Part shown: positions 34,738 to 45,604 of the stretch, in pieces | Position numbering within the stretch: position 1 is the first letter of the stretch | Layout of the letters: each line of letters opens with the position of its first letter | Assembly (NCBI RefSeq): GCF_900110915.1 | Contig: NZ_FOFG01000002.1 | Coordinates: 62,001 to 126,000, forward strand | Source: Faunimonas pinastri | Lineage (GTDB): Bacteria; Pseudomonadota; Alphaproteobacteria; Rhizobiales; Afifellaceae | Length of the DNA: 64,000 nt | Direction: 5' to 3' | Made by a program: the position numbers and the translations under genes | Notes under the pieces: model-generated | Told to the model about the DNA's origin: nothing | What the model saw: the letters and a program-made list of their open reading frames with translations, nothing else | Database searches by the model: none

Positions 34738-36513
34738 TCAGGCCTTCGGCGCTGTCCGGATGTGCAGCTCGCGCAGCTGCTTGGGCGTCGCTTCCGAGGG
34801 AGCACCCATCAGAAGATCCTCGGCCTGCTGGTTCATCGGGAACATGGTGATCTCGCGCAGGTTCTTGGCCCCGCACAGAAGCATCACGATGCGATCGAGA
34901 CCGGCCGCCATGCCGCCATGCGGCGGTGCGCCGAACTGCAGCGCGCGCAGCATGCCGCCGAAGCGCTCTTCCAGCACCTCCTCGCCATAGCCCGCGATAC
35001 CGAAGGCCTTCTTCATGATCTCGGCCTTGTGGTTGCGGATGGCGCCCGAGACGATCTCGAAGCCGTTGCAGACCGCGTCATACTGGAAGGCGTCGATGGT
35101 CAGCGGATCCTTGCTTTCCAGCGCCTCCAGCCCGCCCTGCGGCATGGAGAAGGGATTGTGCGAGAAGTCGACCTTCTTGTCCTCGTCGTTCCACTCGAAC
35201 ATGGGGAAGTCGACGATCCAGGCGAGCGCGAAGCGGTTCTCGTCGATCAGGCCGAGCTCCTGCCCGACGCGCGTGCGGGCGGAGCCGGCGAAATCGAAGA
35301 AGTTCTTCGGCTGACCCGCCACGAAGAACACGGCATCGCCGGTCTTCAGGCCGAGCTGCGACTGGATCGCGGCCGTGCGCTCCGGCCCGATGTTCTTGGC
35401 GACCGGACCCGCGCCGCCGTCTTCGCCCTCGCGGAAGAAGATGTAGCCGAGGCCGGGCTGGCCGGAACTCTGCGCCCAGGAGTTCATGCGGTCGCAGAAG
35501 GCGCGATTGCCGCCACCGGGAGCCGGGATCGCCCAGACCTGAACGTTGGGATCGGCCTCGATCATCCGTGCGAAGACCTTGAAGTCGGACCCGGCGAAAT
35601 GCTCGGTAACCTCGGCCATCTTGATCGGATTGCGGAGATCCGGCTTGTCGCTGCCGTACCAGCGGATGGAATCGGCATAGCGGATGCGCGGGAACTCGGC
35701 GGTGACCGGCTTGCCTTCGGCGAACGCCTCGAAGATGCCGCGGATCACCGGCTCCATCGTGGAGAGCACGTCTTCCTGCGTGACGAAGCTCATCTCGATG
35801 TCGAGCTGGTAGAACTCGCCCGGCAGGCGGTCGGCGCGCGGATCCTCGTCGCGGAAGCAGGGAGCGATCTGGAAATAGCGGTCGAAGCCCGCCATCATGA
35901 TCAGCTGCTTGAACTGCTGCGGCGCCTGCGGCAGGGCGTAGAACGTGCCGGGATGGATGCGCGAGGGCACCAGGAAGTCGCGCGCGCCTTCCGGCGAGGA
36001 AGCCGTCAGGATCGGCGTCTGGAATTCGTTGAAGCCCTGCTCCCGCATCAGCTCACGCATCTTCGCGACGACCGCCACGCGGCGCATGATGTTGCGGTGA
36101 AGCGTCTCGCGGCGCAGGTCCAGGAAACGATACTTGAGGCGCGTGTCCTCGGGATAGTCGGGTTCGCCGAAGACCGGCACCGGCAGTTCCGGCGCTTCCG
36201 ACAGCACCTCGATCTCGCTGGCATGCACCTCGATGGCACCGGTGGCGAGGTTGGGGTTCGCCGTCTCCGGCGAGCGCGCCTTCACCTTGCCGTCGATGCG
36301 CAGGCACCATTCCGAACGGACCGTCTCCGCTGTCGCGAAAGCGGCCGAATCCGGATCGACGACGATCTGGGTCAGTCCGTAATGGTCGCGAAGATCGATG
36401 AACAGCAGTCCACCATGGTCGCGGACGCGGTGGACCCATCCGGAGAGCCGAACCTCGGCGCCGGCGTCGTCCTGCCGGAGCGCGCCGCAGGTATGTGTTC
36501 TATAGCGATGCAT
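34738..36513 (-). CDS. aspS: aspartyl-tRNA synthetase
   Basis: Class II aminoacyl-tRNA synthetase, 591 residues, normal for bacterial AspRS. The N-terminal OB domain ([34 protein letters not shown]), class II motif 1 ([21 protein letters not shown]), motif 2 ([21 protein letters not shown]) and the bacterial GAD insertion region followed by motif 3 ([14 protein letters not shown]) are all present. The ATG at 36513 gives [10 protein letters not shown], the family start. Divergent from rnd with 135 bases between. Whether it also charges tRNA-Asn cannot be told here. Confidence 0.97.
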   Translation of the reverse strand: MHRYRTHTCGALRQDDAGAEVRLSGWVHRVRDHGGLLFIDLRDHYGLTQIVVDPDSAAFATAETVRSEWCLRIDGKVKARSPETANPNLATGAIEVHASEIEVLSEAPELPVPVFGEPDYPEDTRLKYRFLDLRRETLHRNIMRRVAVVAKMRELMREQGFNEFQTPILTASSPEGARDFLVPSRIHPGTFYALPQAPQQFKQLIMMAGFDRYFQIAPCFRDEDPRADRLPGEFYQLDIEMSFVTQEDVLSTMEPVIRGIFEAFAEGKPVTAEFPRIRYADSIRWYGSDKPDLRNPIKMAEVTEHFAGSDFKVFARMIEADPNVQVWAIPAPGGGNRAFCDRMNSWAQSSGQPGLGYIFFREGEDGGAGPVAKNIGPERTAAIQSQLGLKTGDAVFFVAGQPKNFFDFAGSARTRVGQELGLIDENRFALAWIVDFPMFEWNDEDKKVDFSHNPFSMPQGGLEALESKDPLTIDAFQYDAVCNGFEIVSGAIRNHKAEIMKKAFGIAGYGEEVLEERFGGMLRALQFGAPPHGGMAAGLDRIVMLLCGAKNLREITMFPMNQQAEDLLMGAPSEATPKQLRELHIRTAPKA

Positions 36514-36648
36514 GATGGCCCGCAGTGTTGCCGATTTGTTGAATTCCGGCGCGAAAAGCGCAGATGGCGGTTGTGGTGTCAAGGCCGGTGGAAATGCGGC
36601 GATTTTCCGTTTGCGGATCGCGACGAATGCCTTTTTGATGGCCCGCGC

Positions 36649-37839
36649 ATGACAGACTCCGCAGAATTCACGGTCTTTACCGATCCCACCGAGGTTGCCG
36701 CGCTTTGCGGTCGGCTTAAGCATTCACCCTTTGTCACGGTCGACACGGAGTTCATCCGCGAGAGCACCTATTGGGCGCAGCTCTGCCTGATCCAGATCGC
36801 GAGCCCCGACGAGGTCGCCATCATCGACCCGCTCGCGCCCGGCATGGACCTCGCGCCCTTCTTCGCCCTGATGGCGGACGAGACGGTGCTGAAGGTGTTC
36901 CACGCCGCCCGCCAGGACATCGAGATCTTCGTGAAGCTCTCCGATGCCGTGCCGCGCCCCCTGTTCGATACGCAGGTGGCCGCCATGGTCTGCGGCTTCG
37001 GCGACCAGGTAAGCTACGACCAGCTCGTCCAGCGCCTCGCGGGCAAACAGATCGACAAGTCGTCCCGCTTCACCGACTGGGCCCGCCGTCCGCTGACGGG
37101 CAAGCAGCTCGCCTACGCCGCCGCCGACGTCATCTATCTCCGCGACGTCTATGCCGGCCTGCAGGCCGATCTGGAGGAACGCGGGCGCACGCAGTGGGTG
37201 TCGGAGGAAATGGCGATCCTCGCCGATCCCGCGACCTACCGCACCCATCCCGAAGATGCGTGGGAGCGGCTGAAGATGCGGGTCAAGAAACCCCGCCAGC
37301 TTGCCGCCCTCCAGGCCCTTGCCGCCTGGCGCGAACGGGAGGCGCAGCAGCGCGACCAGCCGCGCGGGCGCGTGCTCAAGGACGACGCGATCTATGAGCT
37401 GGCGATCCAGCAGCCGCGCGATGCCGAGGCGTTGGCCCAGCTCCGCAGCCTTCCGCGCGGGTTCGAACGCTCCAGCGCCGGGCGGGGCATCCTCGAAGCG
37501 ATCGCTTCCGCGCTGGCCCTGCCGGAAGCCGACCTGCCGCATCTGCCGCGCCAGCGTCCCGCGCCGGAACATGCGAGCGCCGCCGCCGACCTCCTGAAGG
37601 TGCTGCTCAAGATGGTGTCCGAGCAGCACCGGGTCGCCTCCCGCGTCATCGCGACTTCGGAAGACCTGGAGCAGATCGCCGTCAATGACGAGCCGGACGT
37701 GCCGGCCATGCATGGCTGGCGGCGCGAACTCTTCGGCGAACTGGCGCTTTCCCTGAAACGCGGCGATCTCGCCCTGGCCCTGTCGCGACGCGGCATCGTG
37801 GCCATGGACACCACGAAGGAGGCCGCGGCCGCCGAATAG
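36649..37839 (+). CDS. rnd: ribonuclease D
   Basis: 3'-5' exoribonuclease of 396 residues acting on tRNA 3' ends. DEDDy exonuclease domain: [11 protein letters not shown] (Asp, Glu), [11 protein letters not shown] (Asp) and [13 protein letters not shown] (Tyr/Asp), then two HRDC-like helical domains ([19 protein letters not shown] at about 215-235, and a second towards the end). The ATG at 36649 starts [10 protein letters not shown]; the open frame reaching far back under aspS is not a real fusion. Convergent with ppx; a stem-loop follows the stop. Confidence 0.93.
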   Translation: MTDSAEFTVFTDPTEVAALCGRLKHSPFVTVDTEFIRESTYWAQLCLIQIASPDEVAIIDPLAPGMDLAPFFALMADETVLKVFHAARQDIEIFVKLSDAVPRPLFDTQVAAMVCGFGDQVSYDQLVQRLAGKQIDKSSRFTDWARRPLTGKQLAYAAADVIYLRDVYAGLQADLEERGRTQWVSEEMAILADPATYRTHPEDAWERLKMRVKKPRQLAALQALAAWREREAQQRDQPRGRVLKDDAIYELAIQQPRDAEALAQLRSLPRGFERSSAGRGILEAIASALALPEADLPHLPRQRPAPEHASAAADLLKVLLKMVSEQHRVASRVIATSEDLEQIAVNDEPDVPAMHGWRRELFGELALSLKRGDLALALSRRGIVAMDTTKEAAAAE

Positions 37840-37867
37840 CGGCCGCTTCTTTCGCGCAGTTCTGGAG

Positions 37868-37898
37868 CGCCGCCCGATCGACCGACCGGGCGGCGTTT
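37868..37898 (+). terminator. terminator after rnd
   Basis: CGCCGCCCG (37868-37876) pairs with CGGGCGGCG (37887-37895) around a ten-base loop and is followed by TTT. It touches the ppx stop at 37898, so it serves convergent rnd and ppx. Confidence 0.6.
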
Positions 37899-39415
37899 CA
37901 GTCTGCGATCCTGATCCTGGAAGCAAAGCCGCCGATCGCGGCGAGCTGCTTCACGCGGGTCGCCAGCCGCGCTCCCGCGAGATCGGCGAGATCCGCCGGC
38001 AGGACAAGCTCGATCGTCTTGCCGTTCCGACGCAGCTGCGTCCGGGGAATGACGCCCGGCATAGAAGCGGACACCAGATAGGCCACGCGGAACGCCGCCG
38101 CGAGCGCCCTCGCCCGCTCCCGGTAGCGCATCGGCGCGATCTCGCGGATGCCGCTGCCGAGCTCATCGTCGGACAGCCCGGCGTGCCGGTAATAGACCGC
38201 GAGCGCCAGATAGGCGCGGCCAGGATGGTCGACCGCGATGAAGGATGCGTTGGCGATGACGTTGAAGCTCTGCTCGCCGCGATAGTCCGGATGCGCACGC
38301 CAGCCGATATCCGCGAGATGGCAGGCGGCGGCGCGGAGCCGGCGCTCTTCAGGTCGCTCGCCGATGCTAAGGACGTCCATCGCCATCTCGGTCCAGTCGA
38401 CCAGCTCGTCGCCATGTTCGGGCGAGCGGGAGCGCCAGACTGACAGTTCGCGCGCGGCGAGAATGAGCGGATCCTCAGCCTGTTCCCGTGGCGGGATCTT
38501 TTCGAAGAGATGGCCTTCGCGCAGGCCCAGTGCCGAAATCATCACCGACTTCGGCTTGCCGATCCGCAGCACCTCCGCGAGCACCGTGGCGCCGAAGGGC
38601 AGCAGCGTCTGGCGGAGCTTCGAGACGGCCTCGATCCCGGGAATGCCCTCCGGCTCGCGGCGGAGCAGGGTTTCCAGGAAGACCTGCAACTCATCCACAG
38701 CGATCCGGTAGCCGTGCATCACATGCAGCGGATAGCCGGTCTGGTGCATGTGGAGCCGCGCCATCGCGCGCCAGGTGCCGCCGATGGCGTAGAAGGTCCG
38801 GTCCTTGAGGTTCGGCAGCACGGAAGAGCCGGAGAGCGCCTTGCGGGCAATCTCCTGCGCCGTCTTGAGCGAGCCCTTGGAGCCGCTCTGCAACCGCAGG
38901 CCGCCGAGCAGCAGGCTGTCGCCCTTGCCCACCCGGCTGCCGTTCACGTCGATCAGTTCCAGGCTGCCGCCACCGAGATCGCCGGCGATGCCGTCGGGAT
39001 CGGAAAAGCCCGAAACGATGCCGAGCGCCGAGACCCGCGCCTCGTCGGGACCGCTCAGCAGCGTGACCGGCACGCCGCAGATTTTTTCCACCTCGGCAAG
39101 GAAGGCCGGGCCGTTCGCCGCCTCGCGGGCCGCGGCGGTGGCAAGCACATCGAGTTCGCCGACGCGCATCTGCTTGGCCAGAGCGGCAAACCGCCTGAGG
39201 CCGTTCAGCGTCTTTTCGACCGCGTCCTCGGCGAGGCGGCCGGTTTCCGCGACACCCGCGCCGAGACCGGCCATGATCTTCTCGTTGAAGAGCGGGGTGG
39301 GCGCGCGCTCCAGCCTTTCGTAGACGACCAGGCGCACGGAGTTGGAACCGATGTCGATGACGCCGATCGGGGACGATTCCGATGTGCGCTCGCGAATGGG
39401 GAGATGATCAGACAC
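37898..39415 (-). CDS. ppx: exopolyphosphatase (Ppx/GppA family)
   Basis: Exopolyphosphatase/guanosine pentaphosphatase of 505 residues that removes phosphate from polyphosphate ends or pppGpp. ASKHA-fold signatures: [15 protein letters not shown] (about 19-33), [37 protein letters not shown] near residue 143, and a C-terminal HD-like helical domain ([16 protein letters not shown]). It overlaps the ppk stop by eight bases (ppk ends at 39408, ppx begins at 39415), so ppk and ppx form one coupled operon: one enzyme makes and the other breaks polyphosphate. Confidence 0.95.
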   Translation of the reverse strand: MSDHLPIRERTSESSPIGVIDIGSNSVRLVVYERLERAPTPLFNEKIMAGLGAGVAETGRLAEDAVEKTLNGLRRFAALAKQMRVGELDVLATAAAREAANGPAFLAEVEKICGVPVTLLSGPDEARVSALGIVSGFSDPDGIAGDLGGGSLELIDVNGSRVGKGDSLLLGGLRLQSGSKGSLKTAQEIARKALSGSSVLPNLKDRTFYAIGGTWRAMARLHMHQTGYPLHVMHGYRIAVDELQVFLETLLRREPEGIPGIEAVSKLRQTLLPFGATVLAEVLRIGKPKSVMISALGLREGHLFEKIPPREQAEDPLILAARELSVWRSRSPEHGDELVDWTEMAMDVLSIGERPEERRLRAAACHLADIGWRAHPDYRGEQSFNVIANASFIAVDHPGRAYLALAVYYRHAGLSDDELGSGIREIAPMRYRERARALAAAFRVAYLVSASMPGVIPRTQLRRNGKTIELVLPADLADLAGARLATRVKQLAAIGGFASRIRIAD

Positions 39416-41606
39416 TGTCTTCCGGTACGAATGCTCTGGGCGAGGACGATTTCAACGACTTGCCACGGCCGGAAAGACTGGGGTTCGTCATGAAATATTG
39501 ATGGGCGTTGAAGGGTTCCTCTCCCTCCTCGGGATGGATCCGGCGAGACGTTCCGTCCGGCAGCACGGTCCAGCTCTGCTCGTTGTCCTTCAGGTTCGCG
39601 ACCATGATCTGGTCGAGGATCTGCCTGTGAACGGTCGGATTGTCGATGGGCACCATCGCCTCGACACGGCGGTCGAGATTGCGCGGCATCAGGTCGGCGG
39701 AGCCGATATAGACCACCGCCTGGTCGGACGGCAGGCCCTGGCCGTTGCCGAAGCACAGAATGCGGGAATGCTCCAGGAAACGGCCGACGATGGACTTGAC
39801 CCGGATGTTCTCGGACAGACCCGGGATGCCCGGTCGCAGGCAGCAGATACCGCGCACGATGAGGTCCACCGAGACGCCCTGCTGGCTCGCCACATAGAGG
39901 TGATCGATGATCTCGCGGTCCACCAGCGAATTCATCTTCATCCAGATCTGTGCCGGCCGGCCCGCCCGCGCATGCTCTGTCTCGGTGGCGATGTGTTCGA
40001 GGATTCGGGCGCGCAGCGTGTAGGGAGAAATCGCGATCCGCTTCATCTCCTGCGGCGGCGCATAGCCGGTGATGAAGTTGAACATCCGCGCCACGTCGCG
40101 CGCGATCACGGGATCGGCCGTGAAATAGCTGAGATCGGTATAGATGCGGGCGGTGATCGGGTGATAGTTGCCCGTGCCGATATGGACGTAGCTCGCCAGC
40201 CCGCCGGCCTCGCGCCGCACCACCTGCGAGAGCTTGGCGTGCGTCTTCAGTTCCAGGAAGCCGTAGACGACCTGTGCGCCGGCGCGCTCCAGATCCTTCG
40301 CCCAGCGGATATTGGCTTCCTCGTCGAAACGCGCCTTGAGTTCGACCAGCGCCGTCACCGACTTGCCCGCCTCGGCGGCCTCGGTCAGCGCCTTGACGAT
40401 GGGCGAGTCCTTCGAGGTCCGGTAAAGCGTCTGCTTGATCGCGACCACATCCGGGTCGGAGGCCGCCTGCCGGAGGAACTGCACCACCACGTCGAACGAT
40501 TCGTAGGGGTGGTGGACGACGATATCCTTCTGGCGGATCGCGGCGAAGCAATCGCCGCCATGCTCGCGGATGCGCTCGGGGAACCGCGCCGTATAGGGCG
40601 TGAACTTGAGTTCGGGGCGGTCGAGCCCCACCAGCTGCGAGACGCTGTGGATGCCGAGCATGCCCGGCATGATCTGAACTTCGCTGTCCTCCACGGCGAG
40701 CGCGTTCTGCACCACCGCCTTCAGCGCGTCCGGCATGCCTTCGCTGACTTCCAGCCGGATCACCGAGCCGCGACGGCGCTGCTTCAGCGCGCGCTCGAAG
40801 AGCCGCACGAGGTCTTCCGCCTCTTCCTCGATCTCGATGTCGGAATCGCGGATGACGCGGAACGCGCCGCGCCCGTTCACGGTGTAGCCGGGGAACAGGC
40901 GGGGAATGAAGAGCCCGACCACTTCCTCCAGCGCGATGAAACGCATCGGCTCCGAGGAATCGGTGCGCGGCAGGGCGATGAAGCGATCCAGCGTGGCGGG
41001 CATGCGGATCAGCGCCGTCATGGCCCGCCGGTCGGCCGAGTTCAGCTGCAACGCCAGCGAGAAGCCGAGATTGGGGATGAACGGGAAAGGATGCGCCGGG
41101 TCGATCGCCAGCGGCGTCAGCACCGGGAAGATCGCGTCCAGGAAGAAGTCGTCCAGCCAGTGGAGATCGTCCCCGCCCAGATCGCCGGAATCGAGGACCA
41201 CGATGCCGTTTTCGGCCATCTCGCCATGCAACGCCTGCCACTGGGCCTGCTGCACGTCGACCAGCGCCATGACCTTGCGGCCGATCTCGACCAGCTGCTC
41301 GCTGGGGGTCAGGCCATCGTCGCTGAGCGGCGCGATCCCTTCCCTCGCCTGCCCGCGAAGGCCGGCGACGCGCACCATCACGAACTCGTCGAGATTGCTG
41401 CCGGAAATAGAGAGAAAGCGCAGCCGCTCCAGCAGCGGATGATTGGGGTTGCAGGATTCCTCCAGCACCCTTCGATTGAATTCGAGCCAGGAGATCTCGC
41501 GATTGATGAACCGCTTCGGACTGGTCGCAAGCTCATGGTCGATGCTGACCGGCACGGCGACCTCGGCCGGTTCGATGCTGCCGAGATCGGAAATCGCTTC
41601 AGACAT
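39408..41606 (-). CDS. ppk: polyphosphate kinase 1
   Basis: Membrane-associated enzyme of 732 residues that builds polyphosphate from ATP. The N-terminal four-part PPK1 layout is clear: [18 protein letters not shown] (about 33-50), the PHX middle domain, [18 protein letters not shown], then two PLD-like catalytic domains with [15 protein letters not shown], including the autophosphorylated His, and a second HxK-type [11 protein letters not shown] region. The ATG at 41606 gives [10 protein letters not shown]; a GTG nine bases earlier is possible. Ends eight bases inside ppx. Upstream comes the HdaA-like gene, 86 bases away. Confidence 0.95.
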   Translation of the reverse strand: MSEAISDLGSIEPAEVAVPVSIDHELATSPKRFINREISWLEFNRRVLEESCNPNHPLLERLRFLSISGSNLDEFVMVRVAGLRGQAREGIAPLSDDGLTPSEQLVEIGRKVMALVDVQQAQWQALHGEMAENGIVVLDSGDLGGDDLHWLDDFFLDAIFPVLTPLAIDPAHPFPFIPNLGFSLALQLNSADRRAMTALIRMPATLDRFIALPRTDSSEPMRFIALEEVVGLFIPRLFPGYTVNGRGAFRVIRDSDIEIEEEAEDLVRLFERALKQRRRGSVIRLEVSEGMPDALKAVVQNALAVEDSEVQIMPGMLGIHSVSQLVGLDRPELKFTPYTARFPERIREHGGDCFAAIRQKDIVVHHPYESFDVVVQFLRQAASDPDVVAIKQTLYRTSKDSPIVKALTEAAEAGKSVTALVELKARFDEEANIRWAKDLERAGAQVVYGFLELKTHAKLSQVVRREAGGLASYVHIGTGNYHPITARIYTDLSYFTADPVIARDVARMFNFITGYAPPQEMKRIAISPYTLRARILEHIATETEHARAGRPAQIWMKMNSLVDREIIDHLYVASQQGVSVDLIVRGICCLRPGIPGLSENIRVKSIVGRFLEHSRILCFGNGQGLPSDQAVVYIGSADLMPRNLDRRVEAMVPIDNPTVHRQILDQIMVANLKDNEQSWTVLPDGTSRRIHPEEGEEPFNAHQYFMTNPSLSGRGKSLKSSSPRAFVPEDSV

Positions 41607-41692
41607 TCGTATCACCCGGATTACACGCCGGGATCGTCTTTCGCGTCCATGTCTGACAGCCGGATGACAGTGCCGTCTTCATCTCTCGCAAC

Positions 41693-42367
41693 CTATTCGA
41701 ATCGAGCCAGAACCTGCGCCGCCAATGCCCGGGTGATCCCGCGCCGCTCGGTGAGCGCTTCCCGGTCCAGTGTCTCGACAACCCTAACGGCAGAAGCGAG
41801 GGATCTTTCCATTCGCGCCAGCAAAAAGTCGACGACGCTTTTCTCCACGATGATCTGCCGGTCGGCGAAGAGCTTCACCAGCACCTGCCGGAGCAGGGTC
41901 TCGTCCGGCTGCGGCAGGTCGAGGGCCGCCGCCATGCGGAGCCGGGAAAGCAGGTCCGGCAGCGCGACCCGCCAATCCGCCACCGGCTGGCGGGAAACGA
42001 GCAGGACGGAGCCCCTGAGTTCGCGCGCCGCGTTCAGGAGATGGAACAGCGCCCGCTCCGGAACAGCGCCGGGACGCAAACCGTCCACCACGACGGCTCC
42101 CGTGGCGAAAGCCGCGCCGGGCTGATCCTCGTCGAGTTGATCCGGGCGAAGAAAGATTGCCTCGCTCCGCTCCGCCCAGATATGGGCCAGATGCGTTTTC
42201 CCGGCGCCCAGCGGCCCGGTCAGCACCAGCGTCGGCGCCGGCCAGTTCGGCCAAAGGTCGATCAGCTTCAACGCGGGAGCGTTGGTGGGCGTCACAACGT
42301 AGCTGTCCCGGCTGAATTCCGGATCGTGGGGCAAGCCCAAGGGCAATTGTCGAGGCGCTTCAATCAT
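41693..42367 (-). CDS. HdaA/DnaA-like AAA protein (replication initiation control)
   Basis: A 224-residue DnaA-related AAA+ protein without the DNA-binding domain IV, matching HdaA, which with the sliding clamp promotes ATP hydrolysis by DnaA and so prevents over-initiation. The N-terminal QLPLGL at about 7-12 is a beta-clamp binding motif. Walker A is LVLTGPLGAGKTHLAHIW; the Walker B segment is weak (ATGAVVVDGLRPG). The ATG at 42367 is the likely start; a GTG at 42382 overlaps the upstream stop as GTGA and is an alternative giving five more residues. Order AI-2E permease, hdaA, ppk is shared with other Hyphomicrobiales. Confidence 0.85.
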   Translation of the reverse strand: MIEAPRQLPLGLPHDPEFSRDSYVVTPTNAPALKLIDLWPNWPAPTLVLTGPLGAGKTHLAHIWAERSEAIFLRPDQLDEDQPGAAFATGAVVVDGLRPGAVPERALFHLLNAARELRGSVLLVSRQPVADWRVALPDLLSRLRMAAALDLPQPDETLLRQVLVKLFADRQIIVEKSVVDFLLARMERSLASAVRVVETLDREALTERRGITRALAAQVLARFE

Positions 42368-42378
42368 CTGTCTGGCGA

Positions 42379-43467
42379 TCACACTTCGGGACCGGGGTCG
42401 CTCAGGTCGATTTCGACGGCTCCCCGATAAATCGAGCTCTGCTCGTAGCGTTCGATGGCGAACCGCACCAGTACGCCGAGCGCGGCAGCCACAGGAACGG
42501 CGAGCAGCATGCCGACGAAGCCGAAAAGGCTCGCGGCCACGAACAGCGCGAACATCAGCCAGACCGGATGCACACCGACGCTGCCGCCGACCAGCCGGGG
42601 CTGCAGGATGTTGCCTTCCACGAACTGCCCGAACAGGAAGATGCCGGCGACCGCGAGCACCCAGGGCCATTCCGGCCAGAACTGGAACAGTGCCACGCTG
42701 ACCGCCAGCACGAAACCGGTGACGGAGCCGACATAGGGGATGAAGCTGATGATGCCGGCGGCCGCCCCGATCAGCAGCGCGAAGTTCAGCTTCACCATGG
42801 TCAGCGCGAAGGCGTAATAGACACCGAGGATCAGGCAGAGGCCACCCTGCCCGCGAATGAACCCGGCCATGGCGCGGTCGATCCGTCGGCACAGCAGGCG
42901 GACGGTTTCCACATGGTCGCGCGGCAGCAGGCTGTCCACGCGGTCCAGCATCCGGTCCCAGTCGTAGAGCATGTAGAAGGCGACCACCGGCGTCACGATG
43001 ACGAGGCTGCCGATGTTGATCACGGCCTGTCCGCCCGCCCAGATCGAGGTGATAACCGTACCCAGCCAGCTCGTCGCCTGGCCCGCCAGTTGCTCGATCG
43101 TGGCGCGGGAATTCGGCATGCCGAGATATTCGCCGACGCGGGACTTGGAGAGTTCGTCCACCAGATCCTGCACCCGCGCGGCGAAGGCCGGCACGAAGGC
43201 AACCAGCGCCATGAGCTGGTCGTAGAGCAGCGGGATCAGGATCAGCATCGCCGCGCCGAACAGGAGCACCGAGATGAGCAGGATCGAGACAGTGGACCAG
43301 AGCCGGCTGAGGCCGAGCTTCTCGAAGCGGTCCGCGATGGGGTCCAGCGCATAGGCCAGCGCCATTCCCAGCACGAATGGCAGCAGCACGCCGCGCACCA
43401 TCCAGAGAAATAGCACGACGAAGACGAGAGAGACGATCCAGAAGACCGGTTGGCGCCTCAGGGTCAC
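42379..43467 (-). CDS. AI-2E family (PerM-like) transporter
   Basis: Integral membrane protein of 362 residues with about eight hydrophobic segments, of the PerM/AI-2E exporter-like family. Typical parts: LLPFVLGMALAYALDPI near the N-terminus, a large loop at about 80-150, GIISFIPYVGSVTGFVLAV, and EGNILQPRLVGGSVGVHPVWLMFAL. The transported substrate is unknown; the name from TqsA is historical and need not mean autoinducer-2. The GTG start at 43467 overlaps the stop of the CDP-alcohol phosphatidyltransferase gene (GTGA), and its own stop overlaps the possible GTG of the hdaA-like gene, a chain of coupled genes. Confidence 0.9.
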   Translation of the reverse strand: MTLRRQPVFWIVSLVFVVLFLWMVRGVLLPFVLGMALAYALDPIADRFEKLGLSRLWSTVSILLISVLLFGAAMLILIPLLYDQLMALVAFVPAFAARVQDLVDELSKSRVGEYLGMPNSRATIEQLAGQATSWLGTVITSIWAGGQAVINIGSLVIVTPVVAFYMLYDWDRMLDRVDSLLPRDHVETVRLLCRRIDRAMAGFIRGQGGLCLILGVYYAFALTMVKLNFALLIGAAAGIISFIPYVGSVTGFVLAVSVALFQFWPEWPWVLAVAGIFLFGQFVEGNILQPRLVGGSVGVHPVWLMFALFVAASLFGFVGMLLAVPVAAALGVLVRFAIERYEQSSIYRGAVEIDLSDPGPEV

Positions 43468-44024
43468 GCTCCGGGTTCCTTTGATTGCTCGTCCACTCCA
43501 GCCATATGCCTTACCCAGTCGACGAGGTAGGCGCCGGCCGACCCGACCGTCAGACCCGCCACCACGATCACAAGTGACTGTACCACAGGCGCAAGGTCGT
43601 GAGTGCCTGCTTTCAAGGCAAGGCTGGTCGCCACCAGAACGATCTGGGCGGCGGTATTGAACTTGGAAACCCAGAGCGGCTTCATCTTGATCGGACGGCC
43701 GAGTATCGACGCCAGCACCACCGCGCCGACGATGAGGATATCGCGGCTGACCACCAGAACGATGAGCCACGCCGGAATCGCGCCCCGGGTGCCCAGCGAC
43801 AGGAACACGGAAACCAGAAGCGCCTTGTCGGCGATCGGATCGAGATAGGAGCCGAGGACGGAGGACCAGCCGAACTGCTTGGCGAGAAAGCCGTCCAGCG
43901 CGTCGGAGATCCCGGCCAGGATGAACAGCACGAGGCAGGCGGTATAGCGCTCTTCGATCACCAGCCAGACGATCAGCGGCACAGCCAGAAGGCGCGCGAT
44001 CGTGATGAAATTCGGCAGCGTCAA
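43464..44024 (-). CDS. CDP-alcohol phosphatidyltransferase
   Basis: Inner-membrane phospholipid enzyme of 186 residues. The family signature is read at about 41-63 as D-x2-D-G-x2-A-K-x8-G-x3-D-x3-D (ALDGFLAKQF and GSYLDPIADK); all four aspartates are present, but the Arg usual after Ala is Lys. N-terminal MTLPNFITIARLLAVPLIVW and four further hydrophobic segments agree with PgsA- or cardiolipin-synthase-like proteins that join a CDP-diacylglycerol to an alcohol such as glycerol 3-phosphate or phosphatidylglycerol. The exact product cannot be assigned. It ends inside the start of the AI-2E gene. Confidence 0.88.
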   Translation of the reverse strand: MTLPNFITIARLLAVPLIVWLVIEERYTACLVLFILAGISDALDGFLAKQFGWSSVLGSYLDPIADKALLVSVFLSLGTRGAIPAWLIVLVVSRDILIVGAVVLASILGRPIKMKPLWVSKFNTAAQIVLVATSLALKAGTHDLAPVVQSLVIVVAGLTVGSAGAYLVDWVRHMAGVDEQSKEPGA

Positions 44025-44150
44025 AGGGTCACCGGGAGGAACGATGTAGATCGCCAGTCAATGGGGGCTGGCGAGCTTCCTTGCAAGCCTGCCGGATCGC
44101 TTCGCCTCGTGCCGGATAACGCCGCCCCGCTGGTCCCGACCGCCCCGCTG

Positions 44151-45236
44151 TTACGCCCGCTGCAGGGGAACCCGGATGCCCTGCGTGCGCAGCGCGCCGG
44201 CGTTCCACACGACCGTCGTCAGTAAGAGGAGCGCGACGGCCTGATGGGTCAGCGCGAGGTGAACGGGAACGACGAGAAGCAGCGTTGCGATGCCGAGCGC
44301 CACCTGCAGGAAGACCACCGCGACCATCAACGCAGCGCGGCGGCGGCCGTCAGCTTCCCCCTGCCGCCAGAGAGCGCCGGCATGGATAATCACCGCGACC
44401 AGTACGGCGTAGGCCCAGACGCGATGATCGAACTGGATGGTCGGGATGTTGTCGACGAAGTTCATCCAGAACGGCCGCATCATCCCCATGCCCGCAGGCA
44501 CGAGGTGCCCGTCCATCAGCGGCCAGGTATTGTAGGTGAGGCCGGCATGATGTCCGGCGACCAGCGCCCCCAGCGCGATCTGCACGAAGACCATGGCGAC
44601 CAGCAGCCGGGCGCCCCACCGCATGCCGGAGGAAACCGGCTGACGGTTCGGCCCCAGGCGGACGAACATCGCGACCACGGCAGAGAAGAACATGCAGGCA
44701 AGCGTCAGGTGCAAGGCGAGCTTCACCGGCTCCACCGCCGTCATGCCCGGCTTCAGGCCCGAGGCCACCATGATCCAGCCGACGAGCCCCTGCGTGCCCA
44801 GCAGAAACAGGAGACCGACGAGACCGATCGCGATGCGACGCGTCATCGTGCGCATCACGGCGAACCAGACGATACCGGCAAGGAAGACCAGCCCGATGAA
44901 CCGACCGAGCTGGCGATGCGACCATTCCCACCAGAAGATACCCTTGAACTGCGAGAGCGTCATGCCCTCGTTCAGGATCTCGTACTGCGAGCTCTGCTGG
45001 TAGTTCGCGAATTCGGCCTGCCACGCCTGATCCGTCAGCGGCGGGATCGCGCCGCTGATCGGATTCCACTGCGTGATCGACAGGCCGGAACCGGTGAGCC
45101 GCGTCGCGCCGCCCACCAGCACCATCGCGAAGACGAGCACCGCGATGACGGCCAGCCAGGCACGAAGAGGCCTCAGGCTGCGCCGGCGGGCCGTATTGGC
45201 CGCCCTGGGGGAACGATCGAGAGTCGTGACGGACAT
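44151..45236 (-). CDS. ctaA: haem A synthase (COX15/CtaA type 2)
   Basis: Inner-membrane enzyme of 361 residues that oxidises haem O to haem A for cytochrome aa3 oxidase. Eight hydrophobic segments and the paired His motifs of the family are visible: GGATRLTGSGLSITQWNPISGAIPP (a hallmark near residue 42), FWWEWSHRQLGRFIGL (His), LALHLTLACMFF (His), ALVAGHHAGLTYNTWPLMDG (HH) and FDHRVWAYAVL and LTHQAVALLLLTTV (His). A single gene without neighbours of the cta operon, which is common. It may profit from the copper chaperone made at 1976-2476, since haem A goes into the same oxidase. Confidence 0.94.
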   Translation of the reverse strand: MSVTTLDRSPRAANTARRRSLRPLRAWLAVIAVLVFAMVLVGGATRLTGSGLSITQWNPISGAIPPLTDQAWQAEFANYQQSSQYEILNEGMTLSQFKGIFWWEWSHRQLGRFIGLVFLAGIVWFAVMRTMTRRIAIGLVGLLFLLGTQGLVGWIMVASGLKPGMTAVEPVKLALHLTLACMFFSAVVAMFVRLGPNRQPVSSGMRWGARLLVAMVFVQIALGALVAGHHAGLTYNTWPLMDGHLVPAGMGMMRPFWMNFVDNIPTIQFDHRVWAYAVLVAVIIHAGALWRQGEADGRRRAALMVAVVFLQVALGIATLLLVVPVHLALTHQAVALLLLTTVVWNAGALRTQGIRVPLQRA

Positions 45237-45378
45237 GCGAATACCTCTGCCCCCCCGAATACTCCCTGCCCCGGCCCGTCACAAGAACCGGATGCCGGCG
45301 CGACACGCCGCCGCGAATGCGGCAGCGTGGACGCTGGATTCATGTAGAATGGGCGCAAGGAACGACGGGGAAGGATCG

Positions 45379-45600
45379 ATGCGGCAACGGATTCGCAAGC
45401 TGACGGGGGCAGCCGCCCTGCTCGTCCTCGTCGTCTGCTACGCGCTGGTGGTGATGACCATAGCCGTGACGCGAATACCGGATGCGTCGAAGCTCGGGCA
45501 GCTCGTCTTCTATATCGTCGCCGGCTTTCTGTGGGTGCTCCCGGCGGGCGCCCTGATCAGCTGGATGTCGAAGCCGGACCAAACGGCCCGGCGCGGCTGA
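45379..45600 (+). CDS. DUF2842 family small membrane protein
   Basis: A 73-residue membrane protein with two hydrophobic segments (about 9-30, LTGAAALLVLVVCYALVVMT, and 42-63, VFYIVAGFLWVLPAGALISWM) and a short RxR tail. The segment PGLWVLPAG-type sequence, here YIVAGFLWVLPA, is the mark of DUF2842, a small alphaproteobacterial family of unknown role. The ATG at 45379 has GGAAGGA upstream. It is divergent from ctaA, as in related genomes, and convergent with the Wzc-like gene. Confidence 0.85.
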   Translation: MRQRIRKLTGAAALLVLVVCYALVVMTIAVTRIPDASKLGQLVFYIVAGFLWVLPAGALISWMSKPDQTARRG

Positions 45601-45604
45601 GGGG

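Noticed and set aside
34762-36648. Long in-frame extension upstream of rnd, running antisense to aspS
   Set aside because: The extension is the mirror of the aspS coding sequence. RNase D proper begins at 36649 with [10 protein letters not shown] and normal length.
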